Origin: Desulfobacteraceae bacterium
GTDB taxonomy: Bacteria; Desulfobacterota; Desulfobacteria; Desulfobacterales; SURF-7
Reading direction: 5' to 3'
NCBI GenBank assembly: GCA_003599865.1
Contig: QZKS01000072.1
Location: 1-48,751, forward strand
Length of the DNA: 48,751 nucleotides
Below are positions 17,474 through 26,114 of this stretch, one piece after another. The position numbers were made by a program, and so were the translations under genes. Position 1 is the stretch's first letter. Every line of letters begins with the position of its first letter. Under the pieces are notes generated by a model. The model saw only the letters and a list, made by a program, of their open reading frames with translations, made no database searches and was not told the origin of the DNA.

Positions 17474-18232
17474 ATGAATCCATCTTTTGAGCCGAAAATA
17501 CTGGCCTTTTTATGCAACTGGTGTTCCTATGCCGGTGCGGATCTGGCAGGTATCTCCCGTATTCAGTATCCGCCGAATATCCGCGTGATCCGTACCATGT
17601 GCTCCGGACGGGTGGACCCCCTTTTTATCGTGAATGCGCTGGATGAAGGTTTTGATGGCGTATATGTGGGAGGGTGCCATATCGGAGACTGCCACTATCA
17701 GGATGGCAATCTCTATACCCTGAAGCGATTCGATGCCCTTCAGAAACTGATGGATCTGACCGGTATCAGCCGGAACCGGGTTCATTTGAAATGGGCCAGT
17801 GCAGCCGAGGCACAAATTTTCGCTGACAATATCACATACGTAACCCAGGTGATACGTGATCTGGGGCCTTTTGAGAGAGATTCCCGTCTGCTCCCGTTAC
17901 AGGCCATGAAAAGGACCCTGACCAGCCAGAGATACCGCTGGCTGGTTGGCATTGACCGGAAGATCACCGGGGATAAAAATGTGTATAACGAAAAAACACC
18001 TGTTCCATTGTTTGAAAAGGTTTTTTCCGAAGCACTTCAGGGGGAATACCAGAAAGCACTGGTAGTTGAATGCACAAAAGACAATCCATTATCGGTTCAT
18101 GAAATTTCAGGCCGGACCGGACTCCCGCCCTATACCATCTCCTGCCGTCTGAATGAGCTTTCACAGGATGGTATCACGGGAATTGGCAGGGTGGATGGCA
18201 GGACTCCGAAATTTATCAGCCGGGCAGCATAA
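17474..18232 (+). CDS. mvhD: MvhD-type subunit with C-terminal winged-helix-like extension, copy 2
   Basis: The first ~140 of 252 residues are a normal MvhD with CNWC, MCSGR and GGCHIGDCHYQDGN, so [2Fe-2S] binding is expected. The remaining ~110 residues are absent from copies 1 and 3. They end in a helix-turn-helix-like stretch (SVHEISGRTGLPPYTISCRL, then NELSQDGI) followed by GRVDGRTPKF, the shape of a winged helix. An AAGGAG site precedes the ATG. The gene sits between two long hdrA genes. The extension could be regulatory or a subunit-docking domain; neither is proven. Confidence 0.88.
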   Translation: MNPSFEPKILAFLCNWCSYAGADLAGISRIQYPPNIRVIRTMCSGRVDPLFIVNALDEGFDGVYVGGCHIGDCHYQDGNLYTLKRFDALQKLMDLTGISRNRVHLKWASAAEAQIFADNITYVTQVIRDLGPFERDSRLLPLQAMKRTLTSQRYRWLVGIDRKITGDKNVYNEKTPVPLFEKVFSEALQGEYQKALVVECTKDNPLSVHEISGRTGLPPYTISCRLNELSQDGITGIGRVDGRTPKFISRAA

Positions 18233-18253
18233 GGAAAATATAAAGGAATCAGA

Positions 18254-21200
18254 ATGACTCTTGCAGAAAAAAGGAAACTCGGTTCTGTTCTGGTGGTTGG
18301 CGCCGGCGTGGCCGGTATTCAGGCATCACTGGATATGGCAAACTCCGGGTTTTATGTTCATCTGGTGGATCGTTCACCCAGCGTTGGCGGAATCATGGCG
18401 CAACTGGACAAGACCTTTCCGACCAATGACTGCGCCATGTGTGTTATCTCTCCTTTTTTGGTAGAGGTCGGGAGGCACCTCAACATCCATGTCATTCCCT
18501 GTAGTGAACTCGAACGTCTGGATGGAGAAAAAGGTGATTTCAAGGCAACCATTGTCAACCATCCACGTTATATTGATACGGAAAAATGTACCGGATGCGG
18601 CCAGTGCCGTCAGGTATGTCCGGTGGTTGCCATCAATGAATTCAATTGCGGTCTGGATCTGCGAAAAGCGACTTATATTCCATATCCCCAGGCGGTCCCT
18701 CTGGCCTATGCCATTGACCGGAATGCCTGTATCGGATGCGGCATGTGTGAAAAAGTATGCTTGGCCGGTGCTGTGACTTATGATGATAAAACGAAAATCA
18801 CCGAGCTTGAAGTTGGGTCGGTGATTCTGGCGCCGGGCGGGGAGATGTATGATCCTAAAGAAGCGGATTCCTGGTCATACTCCCATCCCAATGTGGTAAC
18901 CAGTCTGGAGTTTGAACGGATATTGAGCGCATCCGGACCCTACCGCGGACATCTGATGAGACCCTATGACCGAGAAGAACCGGAGAAAATCGCCTGGCTG
19001 CAATGTGTGGGTTCCCGCGACATCAACCGGGCAAAGAACAGCCACTGTTCCTCCGTATGCTGCATGTACGCCATCAAGCAGACGATGATCGCAAAGGAAC
19101 ACAGCGCGCATGAGCTGGATACAGCCATCTTCTATATGGACATGCGCACCTATGGAAAGGATTTTGACAAATATTATAGCCGGGCAAAAGAGGAGAGGGG
19201 AGTCCGTTTTATCCGCTCCCGTGTCCATAGCATTGAACCGGTGGAGAATGGAAACCTCAGGCTGAGATACGTCAAGGAATCCGGCGAATCCGTTGAAGAA
19301 ATTTTTAACATGGTTGTTCTGTCTGTTGGATTCAAACCATCTTCGGGTGTCGAGACGATTGCAAAAAAACTGGGACTCACGCTGAATGAGCAACATTTTT
19401 TCCGGACAGGAGACATCCGGCCGGTCGCCACCAGCCGGGACGGTGTTTATGTGTGCGGCGTCTCCCACGGACCAAAGGATATCCCCCAATCGGTCATGGA
19501 GGCATCCGCAGCCGCTTCCGTGGCCACCAGCGATCTTTCCAGTGCCAGGTGGAGTGCTACACGGACTCCGCAACTTCCGCCGGAAACGGATTTTTCGAAA
19601 ATGGTTCCGCGGATCGGGGTTTTTGTATGCAATTGCGGCATCAACATCGGTGGCGTTGCGGATGTTCCGGCGATCCGGGAGTATGCAAAAACCCTTCCCC
19701 ATGTTGTGCATGTAGAGGACAACCTGTTTACATGCAGTCAGGATACACAGGAAAGGATGAAGCAGGTCATCCGGGAAAAGAATATCAACCGGGTCGTCGT
19801 GGCATCCTGTTCACCCAGAACCCATGAACCTCTGTTTCAGGAAACCATCCGGGAAGCGGGGCTGAACAAGTATCTGTTTGAAATGGCCAACATCCGGGAT
19901 CAGAATACCTGGGTTCATAAAAACAATCCGGATCTGGCAACAGCCAAAGCCAAAGATCTGGTGCGGATGGCGGTTGCCAAGGCAGAATATATTGAACCGC
20001 TTCACCAGGTGAAGCTGGATGTCAAACCCGCTGTATTGATCGTCGGTGGCGGCGTGGCCGGTATGGAGGCTGCCCTGGGTGCTGCTGAGCAGGGATTTCA
20101 GGCGTATCTGGTGGAAAAAACCGATACCCTGGGCGGAATGGCCCATCAATTACGGAAAACCTGGCAGGGAGAAGATATTCCGGCATATCTCGAACGACTG
20201 ATCAAAGATGTAACCAACCATTCCAAGATCCAAATTTTTTTAAACACCAAACCGGTGCATTTTACCGGTACCATCGGAAGCTTTACCACTACCCTGAATG
20301 ATATCCATACCGGTAATCCGAACGGAATCATTGAGCATGGGGCTGCCATTCTCGCTACCGGAGGCAGGGAATACCGTCCGGAAGGTTATCAGTATGGAAA
20401 CCGTCCGGATGTCATGACCCATCTGGATCTGGATCAAGCCATGAAAGACACTCCGGCGACGGTCATGAATGCCGACACAATTGTTTTTATCCAGTGCGTG
20501 GGGTCCAGAAACAGTGATCGGCCCTATTGCAGCCGGGTCTGCTGTACCCACACCCTGAAAAACGCTATTGAACTGAAAAAAATCAAACCGGGGATGAACA
20601 TCTTTGTGATGTATCGGGATGTCCGTTCCTATGGTTTCCGGGAATCCCTGTACCAGGAGGCCAGAGCCCTGGGCGTTCATTTCATCCGTTTTGACCCGGA
20701 AAATCCGCCGCAGATGAATATTGCTGAAAATAATATTCTGACAATAACTGTGACGGATCATATATTGCAGCGTCCGATCGTGATTTCTCCGGATCTTGTG
20801 GTACTGGCTGCTGCGGTTCTCCCCAATGAAAACAAGGAACTGTTTGAATTGTTCAAGGTGCCTGTCAATGCCGAAGGATTCCTGGTGGAAGCGCATGCCA
20901 AACTGCGTCCGGTGGATTTCGGGTCCGAAGGCTTGTTTCTGGCCGGTCTGGCACATTATCCGAAATCCATTGATGAAAGCATTGCCCAGGCAAGGGCAGC
21001 CGTATCAAGAGCCGTAACCATTGTTTCCAAGGACGGAATCATGGTCGGAGGCGTGGTGGCTGCCGTTAATCCGGATCGATGCGCGGTCTGCTGTACCTGT
21101 GTCCGGGCCTGTCCCTACGGCATACCGTTTATCGGCAATGAAGGACATGCGGTGATCCAGCAGGCGGAATGCCATGGATGCGGTGTGTGTGTTTCGGAGT

Positions 21201-21295
21201 GTCCGGGAAAGGCCATTACATTGCAGCATTTTACAGATCAGCAGTTGATCGCCAAAACACGGGCGCTGTTTTATCAGCCGGCTATGAATGAATAG
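18254..21295 (+). CDS. hdrA: HdrA-type flavin electron-bifurcating subunit, long (double) form, copy 2
   Basis: The 1013-residue protein is collinear with the upstream long HdrA. It shows FAD motif GAGVAGIQ, two complete 4Fe-4S motifs (CTGCGQCRQVCP near 112 and CIGCGMCEKVC near 160) and CVGSRD...CSSVCCMYAIK. The second half begins with RIGVFVCNCG near residue 453, with a second FAD motif GGGVAGME near 595. The C-terminal ferredoxin ligands start CAVCCTCVRACP and CHGCGVCVSECP. Unlike copy 1, its internal second cluster has normal spacing. It lies 22 nt after mvhD copy 2 and 13 nt before copy 3, clearly in one operon. Confidence 0.94.
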   Translation: MTLAEKRKLGSVLVVGAGVAGIQASLDMANSGFYVHLVDRSPSVGGIMAQLDKTFPTNDCAMCVISPFLVEVGRHLNIHVIPCSELERLDGEKGDFKATIVNHPRYIDTEKCTGCGQCRQVCPVVAINEFNCGLDLRKATYIPYPQAVPLAYAIDRNACIGCGMCEKVCLAGAVTYDDKTKITELEVGSVILAPGGEMYDPKEADSWSYSHPNVVTSLEFERILSASGPYRGHLMRPYDREEPEKIAWLQCVGSRDINRAKNSHCSSVCCMYAIKQTMIAKEHSAHELDTAIFYMDMRTYGKDFDKYYSRAKEERGVRFIRSRVHSIEPVENGNLRLRYVKESGESVEEIFNMVVLSVGFKPSSGVETIAKKLGLTLNEQHFFRTGDIRPVATSRDGVYVCGVSHGPKDIPQSVMEASAAASVATSDLSSARWSATRTPQLPPETDFSKMVPRIGVFVCNCGINIGGVADVPAIREYAKTLPHVVHVEDNLFTCSQDTQERMKQVIREKNINRVVVASCSPRTHEPLFQETIREAGLNKYLFEMANIRDQNTWVHKNNPDLATAKAKDLVRMAVAKAEYIEPLHQVKLDVKPAVLIVGGGVAGMEAALGAAEQGFQAYLVEKTDTLGGMAHQLRKTWQGEDIPAYLERLIKDVTNHSKIQIFLNTKPVHFTGTIGSFTTTLNDIHTGNPNGIIEHGAAILATGGREYRPEGYQYGNRPDVMTHLDLDQAMKDTPATVMNADTIVFIQCVGSRNSDRPYCSRVCCTHTLKNAIELKKIKPGMNIFVMYRDVRSYGFRESLYQEARALGVHFIRFDPENPPQMNIAENNILTITVTDHILQRPIVISPDLVVLAAAVLPNENKELFELFKVPVNAEGFLVEAHAKLRPVDFGSEGLFLAGLAHYPKSIDESIAQARAAVSRAVTIVSKDGIMVGGVVAAVNPDRCAVCCTCVRACPYGIPFIGNEGHAVIQQAECHGCGVCVSECPGKAITLQHFTDQQLIAKTRALFYQPAMNE

Positions 21296-21307
21296 GAGGA
21301 AAACAAG

Positions 21308-21730
21308 GTGAGCCAAGATTTTGAACCGCAGATTCTCGCATTCTGCTGCAAGTATTGTGCATATGCGGCAGCCGATCTGGCCGGGTCCATGCGCCTCAAC
21401 TATCCGCCCAATATCAAGGTGATTCAGGTCCCCTGCACCGGCCGGGTGGATATTATATTTTTGCTCAGAGCTATTGAAGAGGGCGCAGATGGTGTCTATG
21501 TGGCAGGTTGTCTGGAAGGGGAGTGTCATTTTGTCGGGGGAAACCTGAGAGCCCGGAAACGGGTGAACTATGTAAAAAAAACACTGGCTGAACTTGGAAT
21601 CGAGCCGGAGCGGGTGGAGATGTTCAACCTGTCATCGGCCATGGGTCCCAGGTTTGCTGAAATTGCAATTGAGATGACGGATCGGATTAAAAAACTGGGG
21701 CCGACTCCGGTATGTCGGTTAGCCGGTTAG
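21308..21730 (+). CDS. mvhD: MvhD/FrhD-type hydrogenase delta subunit, copy 3
   Basis: A GTG start follows AGGAGG by 9 nt. The 140-residue protein has CKYC, PCTGR and AGCLEGECHF, the expected [2Fe-2S] ligands, and a full-length MvhD fold. It sits directly before metV-metF, as MvhD does in acetogen MetFV-Hdr-Mvh clusters, so this copy is the best candidate to contact MetV. Its 3' end is a small tandem repeat (GCCGGTTA twice, then GCCGGTTG) leading into an inverted repeat GGTTGACCGGCCAACC at 21731-21748. Confidence 0.93.
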   Translation: MSQDFEPQILAFCCKYCAYAAADLAGSMRLNYPPNIKVIQVPCTGRVDIIFLLRAIEEGADGVYVAGCLEGECHFVGGNLRARKRVNYVKKTLAELGIEPERVEMFNLSSAMGPRFAEIAIEMTDRIKKLGPTPVCRLAG

Positions 21731-21769
21731 CCGGTTGACCGGCCAACCGTCCCACACAGGAGGAAAAAT

Positions 21770-22438
21770 ATGATCGTTGCGGATCGAAAGCCGCTGGTTG
21801 AAATCCAGGAGATGGTGGCAAACAGCAGGAAAATTCTGGTGATCGGATGCAAAGGCTGCGTTACGGTATGTAATGTCGGCGGATTAAAAGAGGCTGAGAT
21901 CCTTGCGTCATCATTGAGAATCGGCAGAAACAAAAATGGAAAACCCATGGAGATAGATGAAACTGTTCTTGAGAGACAGTGTGATCCGGAATACATTGCA
22001 CAGCTTAAAGATAAGGTGGGGAATTATGATGCGGTAATCTCCATGGCCTGCGGCGTCGGGCCGCAGTTTTTGTCCGAAGCCTATCCTGAACAGAAATTTT
22101 TTCCGGCAGTCAATACCAAATTTTTTGGTGGAGCTGTACAGCACGGTATCTGGGAAGAACGGTGCGCAGGCTGCGGTACCTGCGTTATTCATCACTATGA
22201 CGGACTCTGTCCCATTGCACGATGTTCCAAAAGCCTTCAGCATGGTCCCTGCGGCGGCAGTTCCAAAGGAAAATGTGAAATTGCAAATGATGTTGTCTGT
22301 ATCTGGGATCTAATTGTCCGGAAAAAAATGGAACAGGGTCGTCTGGATGACCTGCGGTTGTTTCAGCCGGCCAAGGACTGGCGGACGGCCAGAGATGGCG
22401 GACCCAGGAGAAGTATACGGGAGGAGCTGGCATCATGA
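21770..22438 (+). CDS. metV: MetV, zinc/iron-sulfur partner of methylene-THF reductase
   Basis: The 222-residue protein has the MetV pattern of scattered cysteines: GCKGCVTVCNVGG near the N-terminus, MACGVG in the middle, and a C-terminal cluster region with CAGCGTC, CPIARCSKSLQHGPCGG and GKCEI. In acetogens MetV links MetF to the MvhD-HdrA electron chain. AGGAGG stands before the ATG, and the stop overlaps the metF start as ATGA. Its presence identifies the enzyme as a MetFV-type methylene-THF reductase rather than a lone MetF. Confidence 0.93.
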   Translation: MIVADRKPLVEIQEMVANSRKILVIGCKGCVTVCNVGGLKEAEILASSLRIGRNKNGKPMEIDETVLERQCDPEYIAQLKDKVGNYDAVISMACGVGPQFLSEAYPEQKFFPAVNTKFFGGAVQHGIWEERCAGCGTCVIHHYDGLCPIARCSKSLQHGPCGGSSKGKCEIANDVVCIWDLIVRKKMEQGRLDDLRLFQPAKDWRTARDGGPRRSIREELAS

Positions 22439-23367
22439 GTGAACTGAAATCGGGAAGCAATCTGGAAAAAGTGTTGAAAGCCGGACACTTCGCGTTTACC
22501 GGTGAGTGCGGGCCGCCCAGAGGAGCCAATATCGATCACCTGAAGGAAAAATATGAACCCTTAAAAGGCATGGTGGATGCGGTGAACGTCACGGACAATC
22601 AGACTGCCGTGGTCCGCATGTCCAGCATGGCCGCTTCCGCCCTTCTGGTACAGGCCGGTCTCGAGCCCAATTACCAGATGGTATGCCGGGACCGCAATCG
22701 CCTGGCCATGATGAGCGATATTCTCGGAGCCTATTCTTTGGGTATCCGCAACATGCTCTGTCTGTCCGGGGATCATCAGAAGTTCGGGGATCATCCCCAG
22801 TCCAAAAACGTCTATGACATTGATTCCATGCAGTTGATTTCCATGGTGAAAAAAATGCGGGACGAGGGGAAATTCCTGAATGAAGACGAAATCGATGTGC
22901 CTCCGAAAATGTTTATCGGCGCTGCATCCAATCCGTTCGGAGATCCTTTTGAATTCCGGATATACCGTCTGGCAAACAAAATCGCAGCAGGAGCGGATTT
23001 TATCCAGACCCAGTGTATCTACAATATGCCCAAATTCCGGGAGTTCATTAAAAAGGCAGTGGATATGGGCTTGACGGAAAAGTGCTTCCTGCTGGCTGGT
23101 GTGACCCCCATGAAAAGTGTGGGTATGGCCAAATACATGAAAAGCCGTGTCCCGGGCATGGATGTTCCGGATGAGATCATCAAACGTCTTCAGGGTGTGG
23201 ACAAGAAAGAAGTGGCGGACGAAGGGATCAGAATCGCCTGTGAGCAGATCGAAGAATTCAAGGAAATGAAGGGAGTGGCAGGAGTCCATCTGATGGCCAT
23301 TGAATGGGAACACCGCGTGCCGGAAATCGCTGAAAGAGCCGGTGTACTTCCCAGGCCTGTAATATAA
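22435..23367 (+). CDS. metF: Methylenetetrahydrofolate reductase
   Basis: The 310-residue TIM-barrel flavoprotein shows family features: FTGECGPPRGAN with the catalytic Glu, VNVTDNQTAVVRMSS, and CLSGDHQKFGDHP for flavin/folate binding. It interconverts methylene-THF and methyl-THF in the methyl branch of the Wood-Ljungdahl pathway. Overlap with metV and the Hdr/Mvh genes upstream suggest that its electrons pass through MetV and an HdrA flavin. This would allow bifurcation or, in an oxidative organism, confurcation. It is the last gene of the cluster. Confidence 0.95.
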   Translation: MSELKSGSNLEKVLKAGHFAFTGECGPPRGANIDHLKEKYEPLKGMVDAVNVTDNQTAVVRMSSMAASALLVQAGLEPNYQMVCRDRNRLAMMSDILGAYSLGIRNMLCLSGDHQKFGDHPQSKNVYDIDSMQLISMVKKMRDEGKFLNEDEIDVPPKMFIGAASNPFGDPFEFRIYRLANKIAAGADFIQTQCIYNMPKFREFIKKAVDMGLTEKCFLLAGVTPMKSVGMAKYMKSRVPGMDVPDEIIKRLQGVDKKEVADEGIRIACEQIEEFKEMKGVAGVHLMAIEWEHRVPEIAERAGVLPRPVI

Positions 23368-23391
23368 ACTTTTATGATCAGGAGAAATGAA

Positions 23392-23703
23392 ATGTTTACC
23401 GTAACGGAGACCGCACAATCCGAGATTGCCGACTATTTCAAAAATAAAGAAAAAATGCCGATCCGTATTTTTGTATCCCAGGGATGCGGTGGAAGCCAGG
23501 TCGGCCTGGCCCTGGATGACAAAAAAAATACGGATATGGTGTACCGGGTGGGGGATGTGGAATACCTTGTGGATCGGGATCTGTTAAAACAGGCCCAACC
23601 CATCGTGATCGATTTTCTGAAAAACGGTTTCAGTATTTCTTCCAATTTGAAACTGAGCAGCGGCTGTTCCAGCTGCGGAACTTCCGGAACCTGCTGTTCA
23701 TGA
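23392..23703 (+). CDS. HesB/IscA-like small iron-sulfur protein
   Basis: The ATG at 23392 is preferred because AGGAG ends 7 nt before it; an in-frame upstream ATG at 23374 lacks one. The 103-residue protein resembles A-type Fe-S carriers (FTVTETAQSEIADYF, then GCGGSQVGLALDD) but ends in a cysteine-rich tail GCSSCGTSGTCCS instead of the canonical CGCGSSF. HesB-like proteins with such tails occur in anaerobes, some as selenoproteins; here the residues are Cys. It lies between metF and the tRNA-Sec gene. Role in cluster assembly for the Hdr proteins is plausible but unproven. Confidence 0.82.
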   Translation: MFTVTETAQSEIADYFKNKEKMPIRIFVSQGCGGSQVGLALDDKKNTDMVYRVGDVEYLVDRDLLKQAQPIVIDFLKNGFSISSNLKLSSGCSSCGTSGTCCS

Positions 23704-23736
23704 TGTGGCATGAAGCGTTCTGTTGAATATCAATAA

Positions 23737-23828
23737 GAGGGTAATGGTGCTGGGCGCCCCACGGTCTTCAAAACCGTCGGCTCCGCGTGAAAAACGGAGA
23801 GGAGGTTCGATTCCCCTTGCCCTCTCCA
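23737..23828 (+). tRNA. selC: Selenocysteine tRNA (anticodon UCA)
   Basis: The 92-nt gene has an 8-bp acceptor stem (GAGGGTAA with TTGCCCTC), an anticodon arm ACGGT-CTTCAAA-ACCGT with TCA at 23768-23770, a long variable arm (CTCCG...CGGAG), a TTCGATT T-loop and an encoded CCA. These are hallmarks of tRNA-Sec. Oddities read by eye: U at the discriminator position, one A-C mismatch in the T stem, and one U-C mismatch in the best six-pair D stem. It is immediately followed by selB. Confidence 0.92.
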
Positions 23829-23855
23829 TGATGTTTTATCAAATGCCGTATTGAG

Positions 23856-25769
23856 ATGACCAAATTTATTACCATAGGCGTTGCCGGTCATACCGGCCAT
23901 GGAAAAACAACACTGGTCCGATCCCTCACCGGAATGCCTGCCGATACAATGGAAGGTGAAAAACAGCACGGGGCCGGCAGGGAACCCGGGGTGTTTCCGC
24001 TTTCCCTGGAGATTGATATCCAGGCTGCCCTGATGGATATCCCCGGACATATCCGGTATCTCAAGAATACGATTCGGGGTCTTTGCTCTGTGGATATGGC
24101 TATCCTGGTTATCGCCGCAGATGACGGGATCATGCCCCAGACACGGGAACATTTGAACGTGTTCACCTGTCTCGGGATCAATCATGGTTTTATCGTACTG
24201 AGCAGGACCTACCTGGTTGACGAAGAACTTCTGGAACTTGCGGAACTGGAAATTCAGGAAGCGGTTGAAGGGACATTGTTTGAAGGCAAGCCGGTCATAC
24301 CTGTTTCAATGAATGAATCCGAAGGTCCGGAACGGATTCGAACCGCCATTCAAAATGAGCTGCAATCACTTCAGGGGAAATCCGTGGATTCACCTTTCCG
24401 CATGTGGGTGGATCGGGTGAAAAGCATTGCAGGTTTCGGTACGGTGGCTTGCGGAACTATATGTTCCGGACAAGTTTCCGTTGATGACGGGATTCGGATT
24501 CTGCCGGAAAACCGTGAAACCAGGGCAAGAACCCTTGAAGTTCATCATCGGAAGGTATCCCAGGCCTTTGCAGGTCAGCGGGTCGGCATCAATCTTCCCA
24601 AAGTATCCATACAAGATGTCCGTCCCGGTATGATGCTTTCCGCGTCATCTCCGAAAGATTTCCATCGGTTTTTCAATGTGGATCTGCATGCTTTTCGGCC
24701 TGTTCAAAACGGGCAGCGTGTCAGACTGCATCTGGGAACCGCGTCCGTCAATGCCATGGTAGTGCTGATGGAAACGGCGAATCTGAACCCAGGAGACACG
24801 GGCTTAGCGCAGCTTCGCCTTGACGATCCGATCCCGGCGATTCCCCATGACCGGTTCATCATTTGTTCCCTGAACCTGCATACGGTGATGGGAGGCGGAA
24901 CAGTGCTGGAAATCTCGGAATATAAATTCAAAAGGTCAAGACTGCCCGGAACACTTCCGTATCTGAAGGCGGTCAGGAATCGGGATATCCCGGCATTGAT
25001 TGCCGGCTTTTGCAGACAGCGGTTCAAGAGGCCGGTTACGGAATCCGAAATAACGGAATATTCGGGGCTTCCGGTCCGGGACATCCAGTCCGGGATCCAA
25101 CGAATGATAGAACAGGATGAGCTTCTCGCCCTTTCCGGTGAACAGTATTATCTCATGGATGAATATCGGAAACTCTATCAAGAGCTTCCAAAGATCATCA
25201 GCCGCATCCTGACCAGTGATCCGTTTAAAGGAAAAACCAACAAGGAAGCCATCCGGAAGCATTTCACCTATGGTTATGATGAACTGCTGATCAAAACCCT
25301 GCTGCAGGAACTCCATAATCGGAAAATGATATTCCTGAAAGATGGAATGATATCCGCTCCGATGGAGACATTGACCTTCAGCAGGCCGCAGAAACAGATG
25401 CTGGATTCCCTGCTGCGATACTCGGATGAGGTCGGGATACCGTTTTCCATCGGCGGATTCTGCCGGATCATCAAAAAGGGAACCAGAAAGGAAGAGGCCC
25501 AGGCATACCTTGATTTTCTTCAATTTCAGGGAAGGCTGATCCGTTTGAATGATGACTGCTATATCTCTTCCTCCATGATGGAAGAGATTAAGAAAAAGGT
25601 TTCGCAGGCAATACGGGAAAAGGGCAGTATTTCCGTCACGGATAGCAAGGATATTTTTGGATACGGAAGAACAAAGGGTGCGCCGGTGCTGGAATATCTG
25701 GATGAGATCGGCTTTACTTCCCGGAAGGGGGATGAACGGATGTTATGGATCAAATCCGGGCAGGAATAG
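23856..25769 (+). CDS. selB: SelB, selenocysteine-specific elongation factor with divergent G domain
   Basis: The 637-residue length, the elongation-factor domains II-III (DRVKSIAGFGTVACGT, VHHRKVSQAFAGQRVGINL) and the C-terminal winged-helix repeats from about residue 370 identify SelB, which brings Sec-tRNA to UGA codons at SECIS hairpins. Its position after the tRNA-Sec gene supports this. The G domain is unusual. G1 is GHTGHGKTT (11-19) instead of the usual GHxDHGKT; the switch-I RGITI segment is replaced by HGAGREPG (38-45); G3 DIPGH is kept (61-65). G4, normally (N/T)KxD, reads SRTY (116-119). Either it uses an altered nucleotide mechanism or it is a specialised or decaying paralogue. 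The ATG at 23856 has no strong ribosome site. Confidence 0.88.
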   Translation: MTKFITIGVAGHTGHGKTTLVRSLTGMPADTMEGEKQHGAGREPGVFPLSLEIDIQAALMDIPGHIRYLKNTIRGLCSVDMAILVIAADDGIMPQTREHLNVFTCLGINHGFIVLSRTYLVDEELLELAELEIQEAVEGTLFEGKPVIPVSMNESEGPERIRTAIQNELQSLQGKSVDSPFRMWVDRVKSIAGFGTVACGTICSGQVSVDDGIRILPENRETRARTLEVHHRKVSQAFAGQRVGINLPKVSIQDVRPGMMLSASSPKDFHRFFNVDLHAFRPVQNGQRVRLHLGTASVNAMVVLMETANLNPGDTGLAQLRLDDPIPAIPHDRFIICSLNLHTVMGGGTVLEISEYKFKRSRLPGTLPYLKAVRNRDIPALIAGFCRQRFKRPVTESEITEYSGLPVRDIQSGIQRMIEQDELLALSGEQYYLMDEYRKLYQELPKIISRILTSDPFKGKTNKEAIRKHFTYGYDELLIKTLLQELHNRKMIFLKDGMISAPMETLTFSRPQKQMLDSLLRYSDEVGIPFSIGGFCRIIKKGTRKEEAQAYLDFLQFQGRLIRLNDDCYISSSMMEEIKKKVSQAIREKGSISVTDSKDIFGYGRTKGAPVLEYLDEIGFTSRKGDERMLWIKSGQE

Positions 25770-25848
25770 AAATTTTCTATCGTCATTCCAGGCCTGATTG
25801 ATATTATGAATTTGACTTCCTGCATTCCAAAGGAGGATATTCCATACC

Positions 25849-26079
25849 TTGGAAATACAGGTGTTTTTTATGGAACTGATATTTACATGCCCGGAAACCA
25901 GTCAGGTGTTCTATACCGGAAATTTCGAAGTCATCGACAACCATGGCATCAAAACGGATACGGCAGGGAATAAGATACTGGAAGCAAAGGTTGCTCTGGT
26001 CGACCCATGCCCGTTTTGCGGCAGGATGCATGTTTATCATGCCAATGAATTGGCCTGTCCGCTTTCCGGGCGTTTTTGA
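25849..26079 (+). CDS. Small conserved-looking cysteine protein of unknown function
   Basis: This frame of up to 76 codons starts with TTG at 25849, 12 nt after AAAGGAGG. A weaker alternative is ATG at 25870, giving MELIFTCPETSQ. The product has two cysteine pairs, TCPETSQ and PCPFCGRMH, plus ELACPLSG, a zinc-ribbon-like layout. It sits between selB and yedE, so it may belong to the selenium block. No family is recognised. Confidence 0.6.
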   Translation: MEIQVFFMELIFTCPETSQVFYTGNFEVIDNHGIKTDTAGNKILEAKVALVDPCPFCGRMHVYHANELACPLSGRF

Positions 26080-26114
26080 ATATCTCATATCAAATAAGAG
26101 GGAGGATGAAACAG

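Noticed and set aside
21731-21748. GGTTGACCGGCCAACC as a terminator between mvhD copy 3 and metV
   Set aside because: There is no following T run and the genes form one operon; it looks like a by-product of the GCCGGTTA tandem repeat.
23701-23740. TGA at the end of the HesB-like gene read as selenocysteine, since Cys-Gly codons follow and tRNA-Sec is adjacent
   Set aside because: Read-through would add only ten residues, no SECIS-like hairpin with a suitable apical loop is visible, and the Cys-rich tail is already complete.
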